Assembly (NCBI GenBank): GCA_033725935.1
Contig: MU867089.1
Location: 124,001-188,000 of the forward strand
Direction of reading: 5' to 3'
DNA: 64,000 nt
Source of the DNA: Cladorrhinum sp. PSN259
Lineage: Eukaryota > Ascomycota > Sordariomycetes > Sordariales > Podosporaceae
Shown here: positions 45,773-57,015 of the stretch, piece after piece
Layout of the letters: each line of letters starts with the position of its first letter
Numbering within the stretch: the first letter of the stretch is position 1
Made by a program: the position numbers and the translations under genes
The notes under the pieces: generated by a model
The model's input: the letters and a program-made list of their open reading frames with translations, nothing else
Told to the model about the DNA's origin: nothing
Database searches by the model: none

Positions 45773-48700
45773 TTGTGCTTGCGGAATGGAATGCTGCCCC
45801 ATTTGCTGAGGATGTCGCTGGGCATGCGTGTAAGCTGCAAACATCTGCGGATCCAATCCAGGCTGTGGTCGCCCTTGTTGCATTAAATACGTTGGGACTG
45901 GTCCCATCAGTTGGCCTTCAATGTCGTCATAGAGGCTAGGCATGTAGAACTGCATGGCATCCTGAGACTGGGCAGGGGTTACATGGGCTGGTGGTCTCCC
46001 TGGATGGCCGACAGGATCCAAAAGTGGCTGGTTCGGATATGCAAATGGATCCTCCGAGGGAAACATCATGCCTTCGAGTTTGTATAGTGAGCTGACGCCG
46101 GCTGGTTGTCCTTGAAAACCCGCGGTGTGTCTATGGGCCGATCCGTGTGCGGCGGTACCTTCTGCGCCTGGTGTGCTACCTAGGCTCGTATCCATCGGGA
46201 CCATATTCTGAATACTGACGCCGAAACTCTGCCCAGCCAGTCCACTTTGTTGAAGTCCGAGGGCATCGAAAGAGGAGGTCCTCTGAGGAGGCAATCTCGC
46301 TTCTCGCCGGAGAGCACCGGTCAGGGGCCGAGCAATCTCCTCTGATCTGCGTATTTGTACTTCCTCTTTCAAACCTGTGCGTGTTGATAGAGGGACTGCA
46401 GACGACTGCGATTTACCCGCCGGAGCCGATCTTTTCTTTGACTGAGTTGGTCGAACATTCGCCTTCAAGTTCTTCAGACGCTCGGGAAGCTGTTCAAATA
46501 GGGGCTGTCACAACGGGTTAGCACCAGATAGGAATAACCAACTACTTTACGGGGGGGGGGGGCGAAACTTGCATTGAGGGCGTTAGTGATACGGTCTGCT
46601 GCCAAGCTGCGTTGCGCAAGGCTTGCAATAACCTCTCTCCCAGCCTTAGCATCTGCCAATATGTCATCCGAACCCTCCTTATCAGGATTCTCTAGCACGT
46701 AGAATATCAGAGATAGTATTGCAAAAAACTCGGAATAAAGAATGAACCAGTACGGGCCGATCAGCACAGCCTGTTTCTGAATTTCGATACCAATGTGTAC
46801 GATGTTCCGGGAGACGCTGATCCCGGCTGCAGCACAGTTGTAGTAACGGTCGTCAATTTGCTTGCCAGCCGTCATCCGTGCTGAGATGTAGTGTAAGAAA
46901 GGCCGGTACAGCATCATTTGGACATGTGCGTATGCAAATCTCAAAAGTGTTCGAACACTTCAACGCGAATGTTAGCAGACATCCTTTCTTATCGCACTGT
47001 TTGAGAGAGGACACGTACCGGACAACCTCGATTTCTCCATCAGGGCCAGGCCGCCAATATGGGGGGAGCTGCTCTGACCAGTCCTGAAGCTCCCGCTCAA
47101 GCACTTTGATTCGGGAATAGCTAATCATGTAGGTCGAAGTCGGAGCACCCTGGCTTACGCATTCCTCTACACCTTTTAGAGGGTATATATACTTGACTAC
47201 CCTGGCAAGAATACCCATGAGTCTATTATGCGCGTTGAAGGCCTGAAAGAACGAGGGTGTCCCTGGTGGGGGTGTCAGGATGGCATCTTTTGTGATGTAT
47301 TCATCGTCCACCTCAGTCGGCTCAGGTTGGTCAATGTCCTCATCATGAAGCAGAAGAGGAAATCCAAGAATGGCTGATACATATCTATCCATTTGGCGAA
47401 CAACATGAAATACCCGCCGTCTTGCCTCGTCCTCGATTGGTGTAATCTGTGCGTGTTGAAGATGGCGATGAAGTCCCATGCGAAGACTTGATCGAAGGGC
47501 AATGCCGAGAAAAGCGTAGCATCCACTGATGTTGGATGTTGCCTGAAGAAACAAAATCATATACACCAAGCCCTGCAATGAGTACATATCCCGGCATTCC
47601 GCCACATCTTGAAGTATTAGCCGCGCCGCAGTGTAATACTTGATCCTACGCCAGTGGTTAGCAGACCATTCTTTTACGCAGCTAATGCACCGATTCAGTC
47701 TTACCCTTGCTCCACCGAGGTTTTGTATGTTCCGGGCTCATCGGGAGAGACATTATATACGCTTCCGAGCGCGAGAACTGAGTAAAGCAAGCCCAGGTAC
47801 CGATGTTCCTCGTTACCCCAAGAGTCTTGAGGGGTTGAATAAAGTTTTCCGAACATGTCGTAGAACGAAGGTTGATGTATTATCCGCAAAAGACATGTAG
47901 CACAGTTAAAGGAGTAGTAACAAAGCTTCCGTGCCCGGTCTTGCGGGGGCAGATCGTAGATGTTGGGGGTGCCAGGGCTAGTTGTTGAAGAGGTGGGCGC
48001 CTCCCAGGGTGAGCCAGCATTTGACCTTGGAGAATCCAGAGTGAACATGCCGGCCGGACGATTCGGCCGTGGCAAAAATGGGATGCTGTAGTCATTTCCC
48101 AAGAGCCCCTTGAAGTGGTCCTTCATACGCCTCAAGAAGACAGCGCCCGAAGAGTTTCCGTGAAAGTCCCACTCCCCTCCTTCGTTGAGGTCGAGTTGTC
48201 CGATACTTTCAATCATGGACATGATTTGAGCGTCTGGTTTTTCTCGCTGATCTTTGGGCGGATCCGGCTTTTCAGCTTTCATGGCCCGCGCCCTCGCTTG
48301 CTCCCTGTTGCGGAACTCTTGCTGAACTGAAGGGTCAAGCGTGGGGTCGGTCAAGTCAACATCTGGCATAAATTTGAGCAATAGGGTCTCGGCTCTTTGA
48401 AGTCTCGCCTCCAGAGCTTCAATATACTGAGGGGCGGGGTTCCTTCGCCGATTAGAAGGCTTGTCGTAAGTACATTCTGTGGGAAGTCGATCAGCAGGAC
48501 CGGCCAGGCTTTCAGGATGGGAATAGGATCGTTACCGTAGCTGTAAACTGAGCAGTGAGTGCACGGCTGCTTGCCATCGCACTTTATCTTTTTCCTTCGA
48601 CATTCATCACAAGCCCTGGTAACTCGTCGCCGTTTCTGCATGGGCATGCTTGGGTTTTCGCTTGCCGTGTCTTGAGATGCGGTATCACCGCCTGCTTCCC

Positions 48701-48923
48701 CCGTCTTCCCGGCGCTCTGGCTCTCGGCTGAGGAGCCATGCTCCTCCTGCGACAAGTCAACCGACTCTTCGTCCGACATCTCGGTGCTGTGAGCGGAGCC
48801 AGCAACATTGATGGTTCCTGATATGGCGCTCTTTTTCCTGCCGGACGCCCGGCCGGTCTGGGGAGGCTGTGAGGAAGTTCGCTCTGGGCGATAGGTGATG
48901 CTCTCGGCAACGGGATTTGTCAT
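45611..48923 (-). CDS. Zn(II)2Cys6 transcription factor, Asg1/Hal9-like
   Basis: Exons in transcript order 48536-48923, 47705-48476, 47019-47645, 46573-46957 and 45611-46504 give 1021 residues. An acidic Ser-rich N-terminus precedes a zinc cluster with cysteines at residues 105, 108, 115, 121, 124 and 131 (RACDECRRKKIKCDGKQPCT). An intron splits the cluster just before the last Cys. A linker with NRRRNPAPQYIEALEARLQR (dimerisation coil) follows, then the fungal TF domain with GLLYSVLALGSVYNV, ALRSSLRMGLHRHL and ARRRVFHVVRQMDRYVSAIL. The C-terminal ~280 residues are Pro/Gln-rich with a long poly-Gln run. The DNA-binding cluster resembles yeast Asg1/Hal9 by eye, a guess from memory. Four introns are GT-AG or nearly so, but the fourth (46505-46572) reads as GC-AG. 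The start at 48923 is the first ATG giving a clean leader; upstream codons are also open. Confidence 0.88.
45716..45776 (-). repeat. Poly-Gln coding CAA/CAG repeat in the zinc-cluster regulator
   Basis: About 20 Gln codons (mixed CAA and CAG) with single Ala interruptions at both ends, in the C-terminal low-complexity domain. Such tracts often vary in length between strains and modulate activation. Confidence 0.85.
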
Positions 48924-51900
48924 GTTGGTGCCCGCACCCCCCGAGCAAGGCAGCGCAGACGTGCGGCGTCTATTAAGGTGCCCCAGAAACTCGGAGAGCT
49001 GTTTCAGAACGCAGCAGCAGGTTTGTAATATTGCATGTTCGACAACGAGAGGAAAGACTTGAATTTCCAGGCAACAATGGACTCGGGCATAAACGGAGAG
49101 AGCCGAGAGGGAAGTCAAAGGCTGGGCTTTCGCGTGGAAGATAGACAGGTAAGGTAGGTACACCCAAGAGTATTGGTGGTGGGGGTGCTTCCACCGAGAG
49201 AAGGGCGTCTGTTCTTGTAATCACCCAGCTCTGTCTGGCCTGGTTGGGTCGTGTCTGGGCACGCATGCAACGAGTGGATAGAAAATTGAGACGCAATTGC
49301 TAGGACGAGGTGTCAGGATTCTGCTGCCCGTACCGGATGGTGGACCCACTACTGCCCAGGAAAGGGGGGCCCAAAGTAGAATCTCCCGGGGAGAGGGGTG
49401 TGAGAGAAGCCGGACAGGGAGGTGTGACGCGAGAGAGGCACCGGGACTTGGCCTGCAAGCCTTGTTATTGTGCTGTTGTTGAGGGTTGGCGATTGGGTGA
49501 TGAATGGAAGGATGAACGGATGGGAAGGATGGGATTGGGGATATTCCCAGATACGCTGAACGTGATGTGATGATGGAGGGGAGGGAGAGGACACTTGTTG
49601 GTGCCGCTGCCGAGCCGTCGCAAAAGAAAAAAATATTGAATAAAATAAAAAAAGACCCAAAAGGATTGCAAGATTGTGAACGTCTGTGTCTGAATTAGGC
49701 ATGTGCTCTGTTAACGTTGCCAATGGGTACAACACAATGCCGGCCCGGTCCCGGAAGATGTTTGGAGCTCCATCAAATTATGTGTCTGGTCTCTCTTGAT
49801 GAAACCCGCAAACAACCGCTGGTACCACAGAAAAAAGCACTGTTGTCTGCCTGCCATGGCCAGGATGGAAAGAGGGTCGACCAGCGGTTGGCGGGAGGGT
49901 GTCCGGGGAGGGCGTGGTGTGGAAGCAGTGGGGACCCCTGGACAGATGCCCCCCCCCCCCTCCATCTCTTCCCCCTTCTGGTGATGGGATCCAAGAACGC
50001 GCTATAGCTCGGTAGCTATCGATGGATTAACTCCGAACGGGGGACAGCCTCCGCAACCTATACACTATATAATACTACGGATATGATTCGGAGATCCAGG
50101 GACATCCAAAGAGGCTCTCCCAGTATAGGGCTTCGTAAGACGATGATGAAACTAGCAATGGGTTCACCTGCACAGGCGGGAGGAGAAATGGTTGGGGAAC
50201 TCATTTAAGCGGGCCTCTGCAGGTCACCGTGACATTAGGGGGTTTCCTCTTTGATAGTGCTCCAAGCAGCCAATATTGTCACAGGCGCGCGCCAGTCGGG
50301 TCGTCCACTCTGCACACGATATCGACTTGACCTGAACGGTGAATGGCCGCCCTGATGGGGGACAGCGACGGAGCACGGAGACGGAGCATGTCAAGCGAAC
50401 CATGCGAGCGTAGCGTGGCGGAATCAGACCCCCAAGGACCCTCAATCTGGGGATTACGGATGACAGTGTGCAGGTGGTTTTTTAGGGCATGTGTTATTCC
50501 CGAGGGGTAGTTTTGCATAGTTTTGGAACGGGGTGGCTGGGGGGATTGATTGAATTGGGGATTTTGGGGATTGGATTTGATATGACGTCCCTGCCTATTC
50601 ACCTCAGATTTCCGTCTGTCAACCCATCACTGCCCGTCAACCTTGTCAGTGTACCACCTGGCCGGGCACATTGGACCCTTGATGGATAGGGTCCACGAAT
50701 AGGTACTCGGGACTCCGTGGCAGATTCCAATTTGAATTCAGACAAACGGCACATCCGACAGGTCAGTTGTACCTTTACACCGTCCCTTTGACTCCTGCGT
50801 ACCCAGGGCGGGCAGGGACGGGGGCCACTCGCGGGGCTCCGCTGAGCTAAAGGGGACTGAAATGCAGTTGCCGCATATAGTAATTGGGCACGTGCCGGAA
50901 GTTTCTGGTGCTTTTCTCCCAAAGAAGCTAACGGACTGGCGAAAAAAAGGGCTGATATGAAATTCGAGATATTGGCGAAGCTCTACGGTCAGAAATCTCT
51001 GCTAAAACCCGAGGTGAGAATGTGCGATGGTCCCTAGATGTCGTTGCGGGATACGGCAACTGCCACTGGTTGAAAAGACCACGGGGTGAGAACGCGCAGG
51101 GGATTCGATGCCGGCTGCAAGGAAAGGTGGAGTAAGTGCAAGCCACGCCAAGAGAAAAGCGGGAGCAGCTAGAGCCTTGGGCTGACGTCACATGCACCCC
51201 CGGCCGCAACTTGCGTCCTTGGGAACATGAGGTACGTACCGAAAATGACCTGATTTGTACATGAGTTCCAAGCCTTTTTGGGACCACCTGTGTCGAAGCT
51301 CGCGAATCAGAACGGGGCTCAAAAGACAAAGTTTTCTCTCACCGAGTCGGCCCTGCGAATTTTAATAATTTTTTTTCTCGCATCTCAACTTCTCGGCATT
51401 CTCAGGACACGAGTATCCTGGGGCATCATTGGCCCGGTCTGTCCGTCCTTCTCTTTTCTCAATGCCCATGTCTCTGCCCACTTTGCTCGCGTATTCAGCC
51501 TCAGAATCAGCCAGTTAGAATCCCGAGAGCCCCCCGAGAAGAAATGCACTGGGTAACAGGGTGTGTTGCTGTTGTGCTTCCATGAGGAGTCTCGGCGTGC
51601 ATTGGATAGCCCGTTATCAGCCTTGCGGGACGATCATCCACAATTGCTCCGAGATATCCGTTATCCCAGCCCTTTTCAGCTGCAGGGCAGATTTTTAACT
51701 CGCTTTTCACGATCCGAAAGCGAAAAGTATCCAGAGATATCTGGAATGCCATGAGGAACCAGAATATGCAATTGAATTTCCCATTAAATAGCTCTGGGTG
51801 CTGAATGTTACCCTGGTTCATCTTGGCTGCTAACAGATACTAACAGTTGTGTATAAGTTGGTTGGACATGGGCCTTTGCGTTCAAATCCTTTTTGAGCAG

Positions 51901-52615
51901 GAGGTCAACAGATTAATTATTGGCAACGACGGTTTGAAATCACAGCAACGAGAATGCCTCTTCAGATATTCAGGTACATGATGTTAAGGAGTAAGGCAAT
52001 ACTTAATGTCTAGGAAAGATAGATGATAACACAGATTATGCTTAACCTCCATCTCATTGCCTATAGGTCCCTGCATCACACATCACCTGTTTTGGGATCA
52101 CATGTGTTTGGATGAAACTAAAAAATTTCTTCTAGAAGAAATATAGATGCCGAATCTGTTGAGACCTCATGGGGCTTTCGGGATTTAGATCGCTCTTGTG
52201 GTGCACCGTCATGGATTCTCCCTGATCTTCACAAATGTTTGGAACACTGAAGCTCTGAATGTATTCGTAATTGGAATTGGCATTCGGAAATACCGACGGC
52301 TACATATCCCTTCGATTTGTGGGGCAGCCAAATTCCCGCAGGTGAAAAGGTGAATGGAAAGCGGTGAATGAGGCAAACCCCGCAAGTGTGTGTCTTACCC
52401 CACCTTTGAGCTCTCTCCGATAAGGGAGAGCTCAACCTTATCGCAGGCTGCAGTTACGTCCTGACCTCAGCCTTCGAGCACGAACATCAGCCTTGCCGAC
52501 ACAATAGGTACCTGCCTGACCACCACCACCACTGAAAGAACCAGGCATTCAACGATATCACTTCCACAAAAAGCTCGGGCTGTATCACGTATCACGGCTG
52601 GGCCCTATCACAAAG
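48924..52615. other. 3.7-kb gene-free region between divergent genes
   Basis: It separates the regulator (minus strand) from CSN1 (plus strand), so both promoters lie here. A C-run at about 49951-49960, a 10-bp GGCGCGCGCC palindrome at about 50283-50292 and a hairpin at 52408-52433 are present. Short ORFs on both strands have no recognisable domain. I see no gene or RNA that I can support. Confidence 0.5.
52408..52433. promoter_or_regulatory. Hairpin before CSN1
   Basis: GAGCTCTC at 52408-52415 pairs with GAGAGCTC at 52426-52433, and two more C-G pairs close the stem around a short loop with GATAA. It lies about 180 bp before the CSN1 ATG, within the promoter or leader. No terminator or riboswitch class is implied. 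Confidence 0.35.
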
Positions 52616-54177
52616 ATGGCCGACCCTTTATTGCAGTTCTTCACAATGATGGACGACCAAGGTGTCGTCGTCGTCAAAGGTAGGTAGTCGATTTGCAGTT
52701 ACCTCTAACAGCAGAACACCACTAATGAACTGATGCGTAGATGCACCAAAACTTGATCTCGAACTCTACATCCAAAATTACCGTGGCCGAACAAGATTCG
52801 ATCGGCTTTTCCTTATTGGCCGAAGCTCTGTCACACTGTGCGTTGATGCCCTGAAAGCAGCGGTCGCCGAAGCGAAGCGTGGCCGTGATCCCCAGAGATA
52901 CCGAGAAGCCGTAGAATGCTTACGAATTGCGGCACCCACCGACCCAGACGCTACTTTTGACCAGCACTGGCTGGAGAAGCAAGAGACGGCGAACCGAATG
53001 GAGACGGCGCGTTTGTTGGGGGAGCTTAAGGTGTACAAGAATAACTTGATCAAGGAAAGCATTCGGGTAAGGCCCAGCACCTCCCTTTGATTTTAGTGTC
53101 TAACTCTAACTGACGTGGTTTCACTAGATGGGCCACGAAGACTTGGGGAAGCACCTGGAAAGCATCGGCGATTTGATTGGAGCATCGGAGACATACGGCA
53201 AGATGCGACCTGATATCAGTACGGTAAAGCATTTGATCGATGCCGGCAAGCACATGATTCGCATGTCTATCCAGCGCCGGGAATGGTCCATAATTAACTC
53301 TCACGTTGCAAAAATGGCTTTAGGAGGACAGTATCCCGATGAAGAAAGAGCCCAGCAACCATATGTTCAAATCGCCAGGGGCCTTGCGAATCTCGGTCTC
53401 GATAAATATCACAGTGCAGCCGTCTGTTTTCTCTCTGTCGACTCCAACGTCGGTAGCACCCCATCATACGCCGAACTTGTGAGTCGCAACGACGTCGCAG
53501 TTTATGGAGGCCTACTGGCACTTGCGACGATGGACAGGTCAGAGCTACAGACAGAAGTTCTGGACAATACATCCTTCCGCGTGTTCCTGGAGGCCGAACC
53601 ACACATAAGACGGGCTATCAGTATGTTTGTCAACGGCAGATACTCTTCCTGTATCGAGATTCTCGAAGCATATCGTCCAGATTACCTGCTTGACATCTAC
53701 CTTCAGAGGCACATCTCTACTATCTACGCTAAGATCAGGAGCAAGTGTATCGTTCAGTATTTGATACCGTTCTCTCGTGTCAGCCTCGAGACAATTAGCA
53801 AGGCATTTGGTACCCCGGAACAACCCATAGAGCAAGAGCTTGCTGCAATGATTCAAAAAGGGACGCTGAAGGCCAGGATCAACCTTATTGACAGGGTAAG
53901 TTTATCTCACTTCGATATTTTGCGCGGTATCGCTTACTTACTAACCTTGTTTACCCAGCTTGTCACAACAGTGAGAGCGGATCCGCGGTCAAAGATGCAA
54001 GCAGATGCTCTCAGGTCGGCAGAGGAATATGAGCGACAGGCGATAGAGAGGCTGCGGCGAATGAGCTTGGCAGCAGCTGATCTTGAACTCAAGTCGATCA
54101 AGAAAAGCGGCAGCACCCACCCTTCAGGCAATGATTATGGGGATTTCGGAGCAGATGAGCAAAGGATGGTGTTTTAA
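52616..54177 (+). CDS. csn1: COP9 signalosome subunit 1
   Basis: Exons 52616-52679, 52741-53066, 53128-53895 and 53959-54177 give 458 residues, the usual size for fungal CSN1. The COP9 signalosome removes Nedd8 from cullins and so controls SCF ubiquitin ligases; in filamentous fungi it governs development. Blocks seen: LDLELYIQNYRGRTRFDRLF at the N-terminus, helical repeats (GHEDLGKHLESIGDLIGASE, PYVQIARGLANLGLDKYHSA) and a PCI domain in the second half (FLEAEPHIRRAISMFVNGRY, LQRHISTIYAKIRSKCIVQY, then ISKAFGTPEQPIEQELAAMI). The S-rich C-terminal tail follows a basic helix. All three intron joins keep phase. It is convergent with Prp18, with 360 bp between stops. Confidence 0.95.
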
Positions 54178-54537
54178 TGAAGTTTATGCAAACTATTTCT
54201 GATATGACAGATAACAACAAAAGGGATAGGGTTGGTTCAGGAGTAACAGGAGTATGTTTAGAAGGGCAAAAACTACTGATTGAAGGGCGGCGATGAGCAT
54301 GTTGTGTTCCGCTTATTTTTACTTGCTTACTTACTAGACAGGAACTGAGAAATATCGGAAACATACAGCAGGAAACAGAGGCCAGGTAGTAAATGGCGTA
54401 CAGGGGGAAAGAAGTGAAAGGAAATAATTATATTTCAATAAAACGAGACGCATCTTCAGCTCTTCGGACTTTGTATGAGCGGGTATCATGCCCTTTTTTT
54501 TTTCTTGCTCCTCTTTCAGTACCAGGATATTCTCTCT
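54178..54537. other. Convergent 3' region between CSN1 and Prp18
   Basis: A 360-bp stretch with both 3' ends. It contains an ATAATTATATTTCAATAA stretch (54424-54441) that fits a polyadenylation region on the plus strand. No gene was seen. Confidence 0.5.
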
Positions 54538-55704
54538 TTACCCCATAAGCTGTCTAATATCTTCCGGCGGCCACCTAACCTGAGCAAAAGTCAGGCACCG
54601 CTTAATGCTCTGCAGATACTTTCTCGTCACCTCGCTTCCCATAATGTGGCCTCTTTCGCCGTTATGCAGCTTTTCTCGCGCCGAACGCTCGTGAATGCCA
54701 ACCATGGTGACACCGATGGGCCAAGCTGCCTTGCCGATACTCAGTCTCAAGTACCCGTCGTTGGCGTCCACGTAACGGCGCTGCTGGGCTGCGTGGACGA
54801 TTTCCACTACGGCTTCCAACACACTCTCGTCAAGCTCGTATTTCTCGAATAATCGGAACAGGGGGCGCATATTCTCCTTTGAGGAAACCATGGCGGCGTA
54901 TGCTTGTTGGCCTGCTAGAGTGTCTTGGTTGTTTTCTTTTGCCAGGGCTGATTCCCATTCTCGGAGTACCATATTGAAGTATGAGGTTAGTTGGCGGAAT
55001 AAGTATCGGCGAGACTTTTTGTCTTCCTTTGCCGGGATTTCTGAGCGTGCTGGGATCTTCATTTTTGATTCTTCAAGTGGTGGGAGAGTGGTCGGTATGG
55101 GGCCTGTAGGGAGGGAGGAGGTGGGCAAGAGGAGGGCTTTGTAGCGTTTTAGACGGGCTGAGTCGGACTCGGCGAATAAAGTGGCCGGTTCTCCTCTGGC
55201 ACGGAGTTTGGACTGGATAAGAGCGGGTGTGAGCTCGGAGGAGGGCTTCTTGAGGTCTGGATCGAGTGTGAGGAGTTCCTCGGAGTCGGAGTCGAGGTCA
55301 TCTTCGGATTCGTGCGCCGGCGTTGAGGTAGAGAGTTCGTTGGAAAGAGGGATTTCGGGGAGACCAAGTCGTTTTCTTCGGGCGCGCTCTTCTTCGGCTG
55401 CTTTTGCTTCTCGTCGGGCGCGGGATTCTTCTGCGAGCTTTTGGCGCTTTTCTTCTCGCATGCGGGCTTCTTCGGCTGCTTCTTCCTCGCGCTTGCGTTT
55501 GGCTGCTTGTCGCGCGAGTCGTTCTTCTTCGAGTGCTTTCTGCTCGGCTATGTAGGCTGCTTTTCGGGCTTCTTCAGCTTCACGACGGCTGATAAACTTT
55601 GGAGCAGCTGCTGCCTTGGAATCTGATGATGATTTGGGTTCTGTGGTAGTGCCGCTGCCTTTTGCTTTGGCTATTTCTTTGGACATGAGAGAAGCGAAAT
55701 CCAT
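54538..55704 (-). CDS. prp18: Pre-mRNA splicing factor Prp18
   Basis: Single exon, 388 residues, starting MDFASLMSKEI at ATG 55702-55704. The frame is also open upstream to 55878, but the conserved start MDFASLMSKEIAKAK fixes it. The N-terminal half is a charged coiled region (long Arg/Glu/Ala runs, residues 35-125). The middle holds the PRP4/Prp18-type short motif (SKLRARGEPATLFAESD with RLKRYKALLL), which also appears in Prp4 splicing factors. The C-terminal ~150 residues are the Prp18 domain (RYLFRQLTSYFNMVLREWES, LFRLFEKYELDESVLEAVVE, DGYLRLSIGKAAWPIGVTMV and RYVDANDGY). Prp18 acts in step two of splicing with Slu7, near U5 snRNP. The gene is divergent from SAP18. Confidence 0.95.
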   Translation of the reverse strand: MDFASLMSKEIAKAKGSGTTTEPKSSSDSKAAAAPKFISRREAEEARKAAYIAEQKALEEERLARQAAKRKREEEAAEEARMREEKRQKLAEESRARREAKAAEEERARRKRLGLPEIPLSNELSTSTPAHESEDDLDSDSEELLTLDPDLKKPSSELTPALIQSKLRARGEPATLFAESDSARLKRYKALLLPTSSLPTGPIPTTLPPLEESKMKIPARSEIPAKEDKKSRRYLFRQLTSYFNMVLREWESALAKENNQDTLAGQQAYAAMVSSKENMRPLFRLFEKYELDESVLEAVVEIVHAAQQRRYVDANDGYLRLSIGKAAWPIGVTMVGIHERSAREKLHNGERGHIMGSEVTRKYLQSIKRCLTFAQVRWPPEDIRQLMG

Positions 55705-56146
55705 CTTGAAATAACTGTCGGGGTTTGTTGAGTTGTCACTGCTTGTGAGGTTCTCATGGAAGTTTGAAGTGTTCTGTAATTGGGGAATTGATCCCGCTAA
55801 AAAAGAGCCGCTAGTCAACAGCCGGTCACCCCAACTTTTTGCTGCGCCACGATGCATACCTTCGGAGTTCACCCCCACCCTGTGAACCTTCCTCGGTTTC
55901 CAGCTGTCAGGAGCAAGAGCACGCTGCAGATCAGCGGGCCCGGGCCATTGAAGATGGGCCGGGGAAGGAACGGGCGTTCCCCGTCCTTGGGAGATTGAGG
56001 CAGTGCAAGTGCCTAGCAGTTTGGTGTCTGATCCACGATCAACTCAAAATCAACGTCAAGGCATTTTTGTATGGAATAATTATTGGCTTGCTCAAACTTG
56101 CCGGGAAAACAGTACGACACTTATCTTTGATCAACACCCGCCAACC
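55705..56146. promoter_or_regulatory. Divergent promoter region of Prp18 and SAP18
   Basis: This 442-bp stretch lies between two opposite starts. No gene or distinct motif was recognised beyond short palindromes. A shared promoter is inferred from geometry. Confidence 0.45.
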
Positions 56147-56885
56147 ATGGTACAGCAACGGGACGAGACGCCTCCTTTCCTGGTCAAGGTCTTTTATCGA
56201 ACACAGGCATTTCACAGGTATGCTTAAGAATTGTGGTGGTTTTATTTTGGTTATTGACTAATACGTTGATAGGCCTGAGGAATTCATGGAGGGGGAACGT
56301 TTGCCCCCCTGTCTTGACATTCATACCTGGAGGGACTGTACACTCAAAGAGCTTACAGAACTGATTGCCGATTCCACCCCAAAGGTACTTCCAGAGCCAC
56401 CCATCGGAACTCGCCTGGCCTTCCGTCTGATCTACCGCGAGTCGCACGGCCAACAGAAATTCGCGACCAAAGACATCGGTACACTGGTGATTGGTGAAGG
56501 TCGTCCCGGCGCCAATCCAGGCGCACCGCCGAATTCTGATCGTCTGAAGACTCTCGCAGAGGTTCGATTCATTACTGGTGATTACATCAGCTGCGCAATT
56601 CTGCCACCTAATGAGTACACTGGCGAGGTCATGCCCGCGAGTGCAGCGAAAGAAGGGCGCGGTTCGGGACCTGGAGAGGCTGAGTTCACACCTTCGGCAT
56701 CACGGATTCCAACTAGACATGGCGGTGACAGGCTTTTCGGAGGACGTAGTGGCGGTAATAGAGGATTCGGCTATAGCCGAGGTGGTGCTAGAGGCTTTGT
56801 TCCTGATCATCACGCTTCCGGCAGACGGGGACCTGGCCCATCGGAGGAAGTCTGGCCCGGAAGCCATGCGAACTTCGAACGATAG
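56147..56885 (+). CDS. sap18: SAP18 (Sin3-associated polypeptide p18)
   Basis: Exons 56147-56217 and 56273-56885 give 227 residues (stop TAG 56883-56885). SAP18 is a ubiquitin-fold protein found in the Sin3 histone deacetylase complex and in the ASAP/exon-junction complex. The start TPPFLVKVFYRTQAFHRPEE and the blocks LDIHTWRDCTLKELTELIAD and RLAFRLIYRE...KDIGTLVIGEG are the SAP18 fold; ITGDYISCAILPP completes it. The last ~85 residues are Gly/Arg-rich (GGRSGGNRGFGYSRGGARGF), common in fungal SAP18. What follows the stop is unusual: the same frame remains open for about 275 more codons apart from one further TAG. The annotated stop may therefore not be the whole story. Confidence 0.9.
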
Positions 56886-57001
56886 GGACGCCAAGATGGG
56901 CCCTCTCCAGACTTGGAAGATTCATTTTGTCCTAAGAAGAAACAACAGACAGAAAGCTCGGAAGGACGGCGTACGACTTATATACACGAAGAAAGTCTCC
57001 C

Positions 57002-57015
57002 GGGGGGGGGGGGGG
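57002..57015. repeat. G14 homopolymer
   Basis: Fourteen G residues inside the open stretch after SAP18. Long G-runs often slip in length, which would switch the downstream reading frame. Confidence 0.85.

Noticed and set aside
50283..50292. GGCGCGCGCC palindrome as an operator
   Set aside because: Only 10 bp, of simple CG content, and with no nearby gene; likely chance.
51850..51905. GTTCAAATCC followed by TTTTT, like a tRNA B box with terminator
   Set aside because: No matching A box or cloverleaf upstream; chance similarity is likely.
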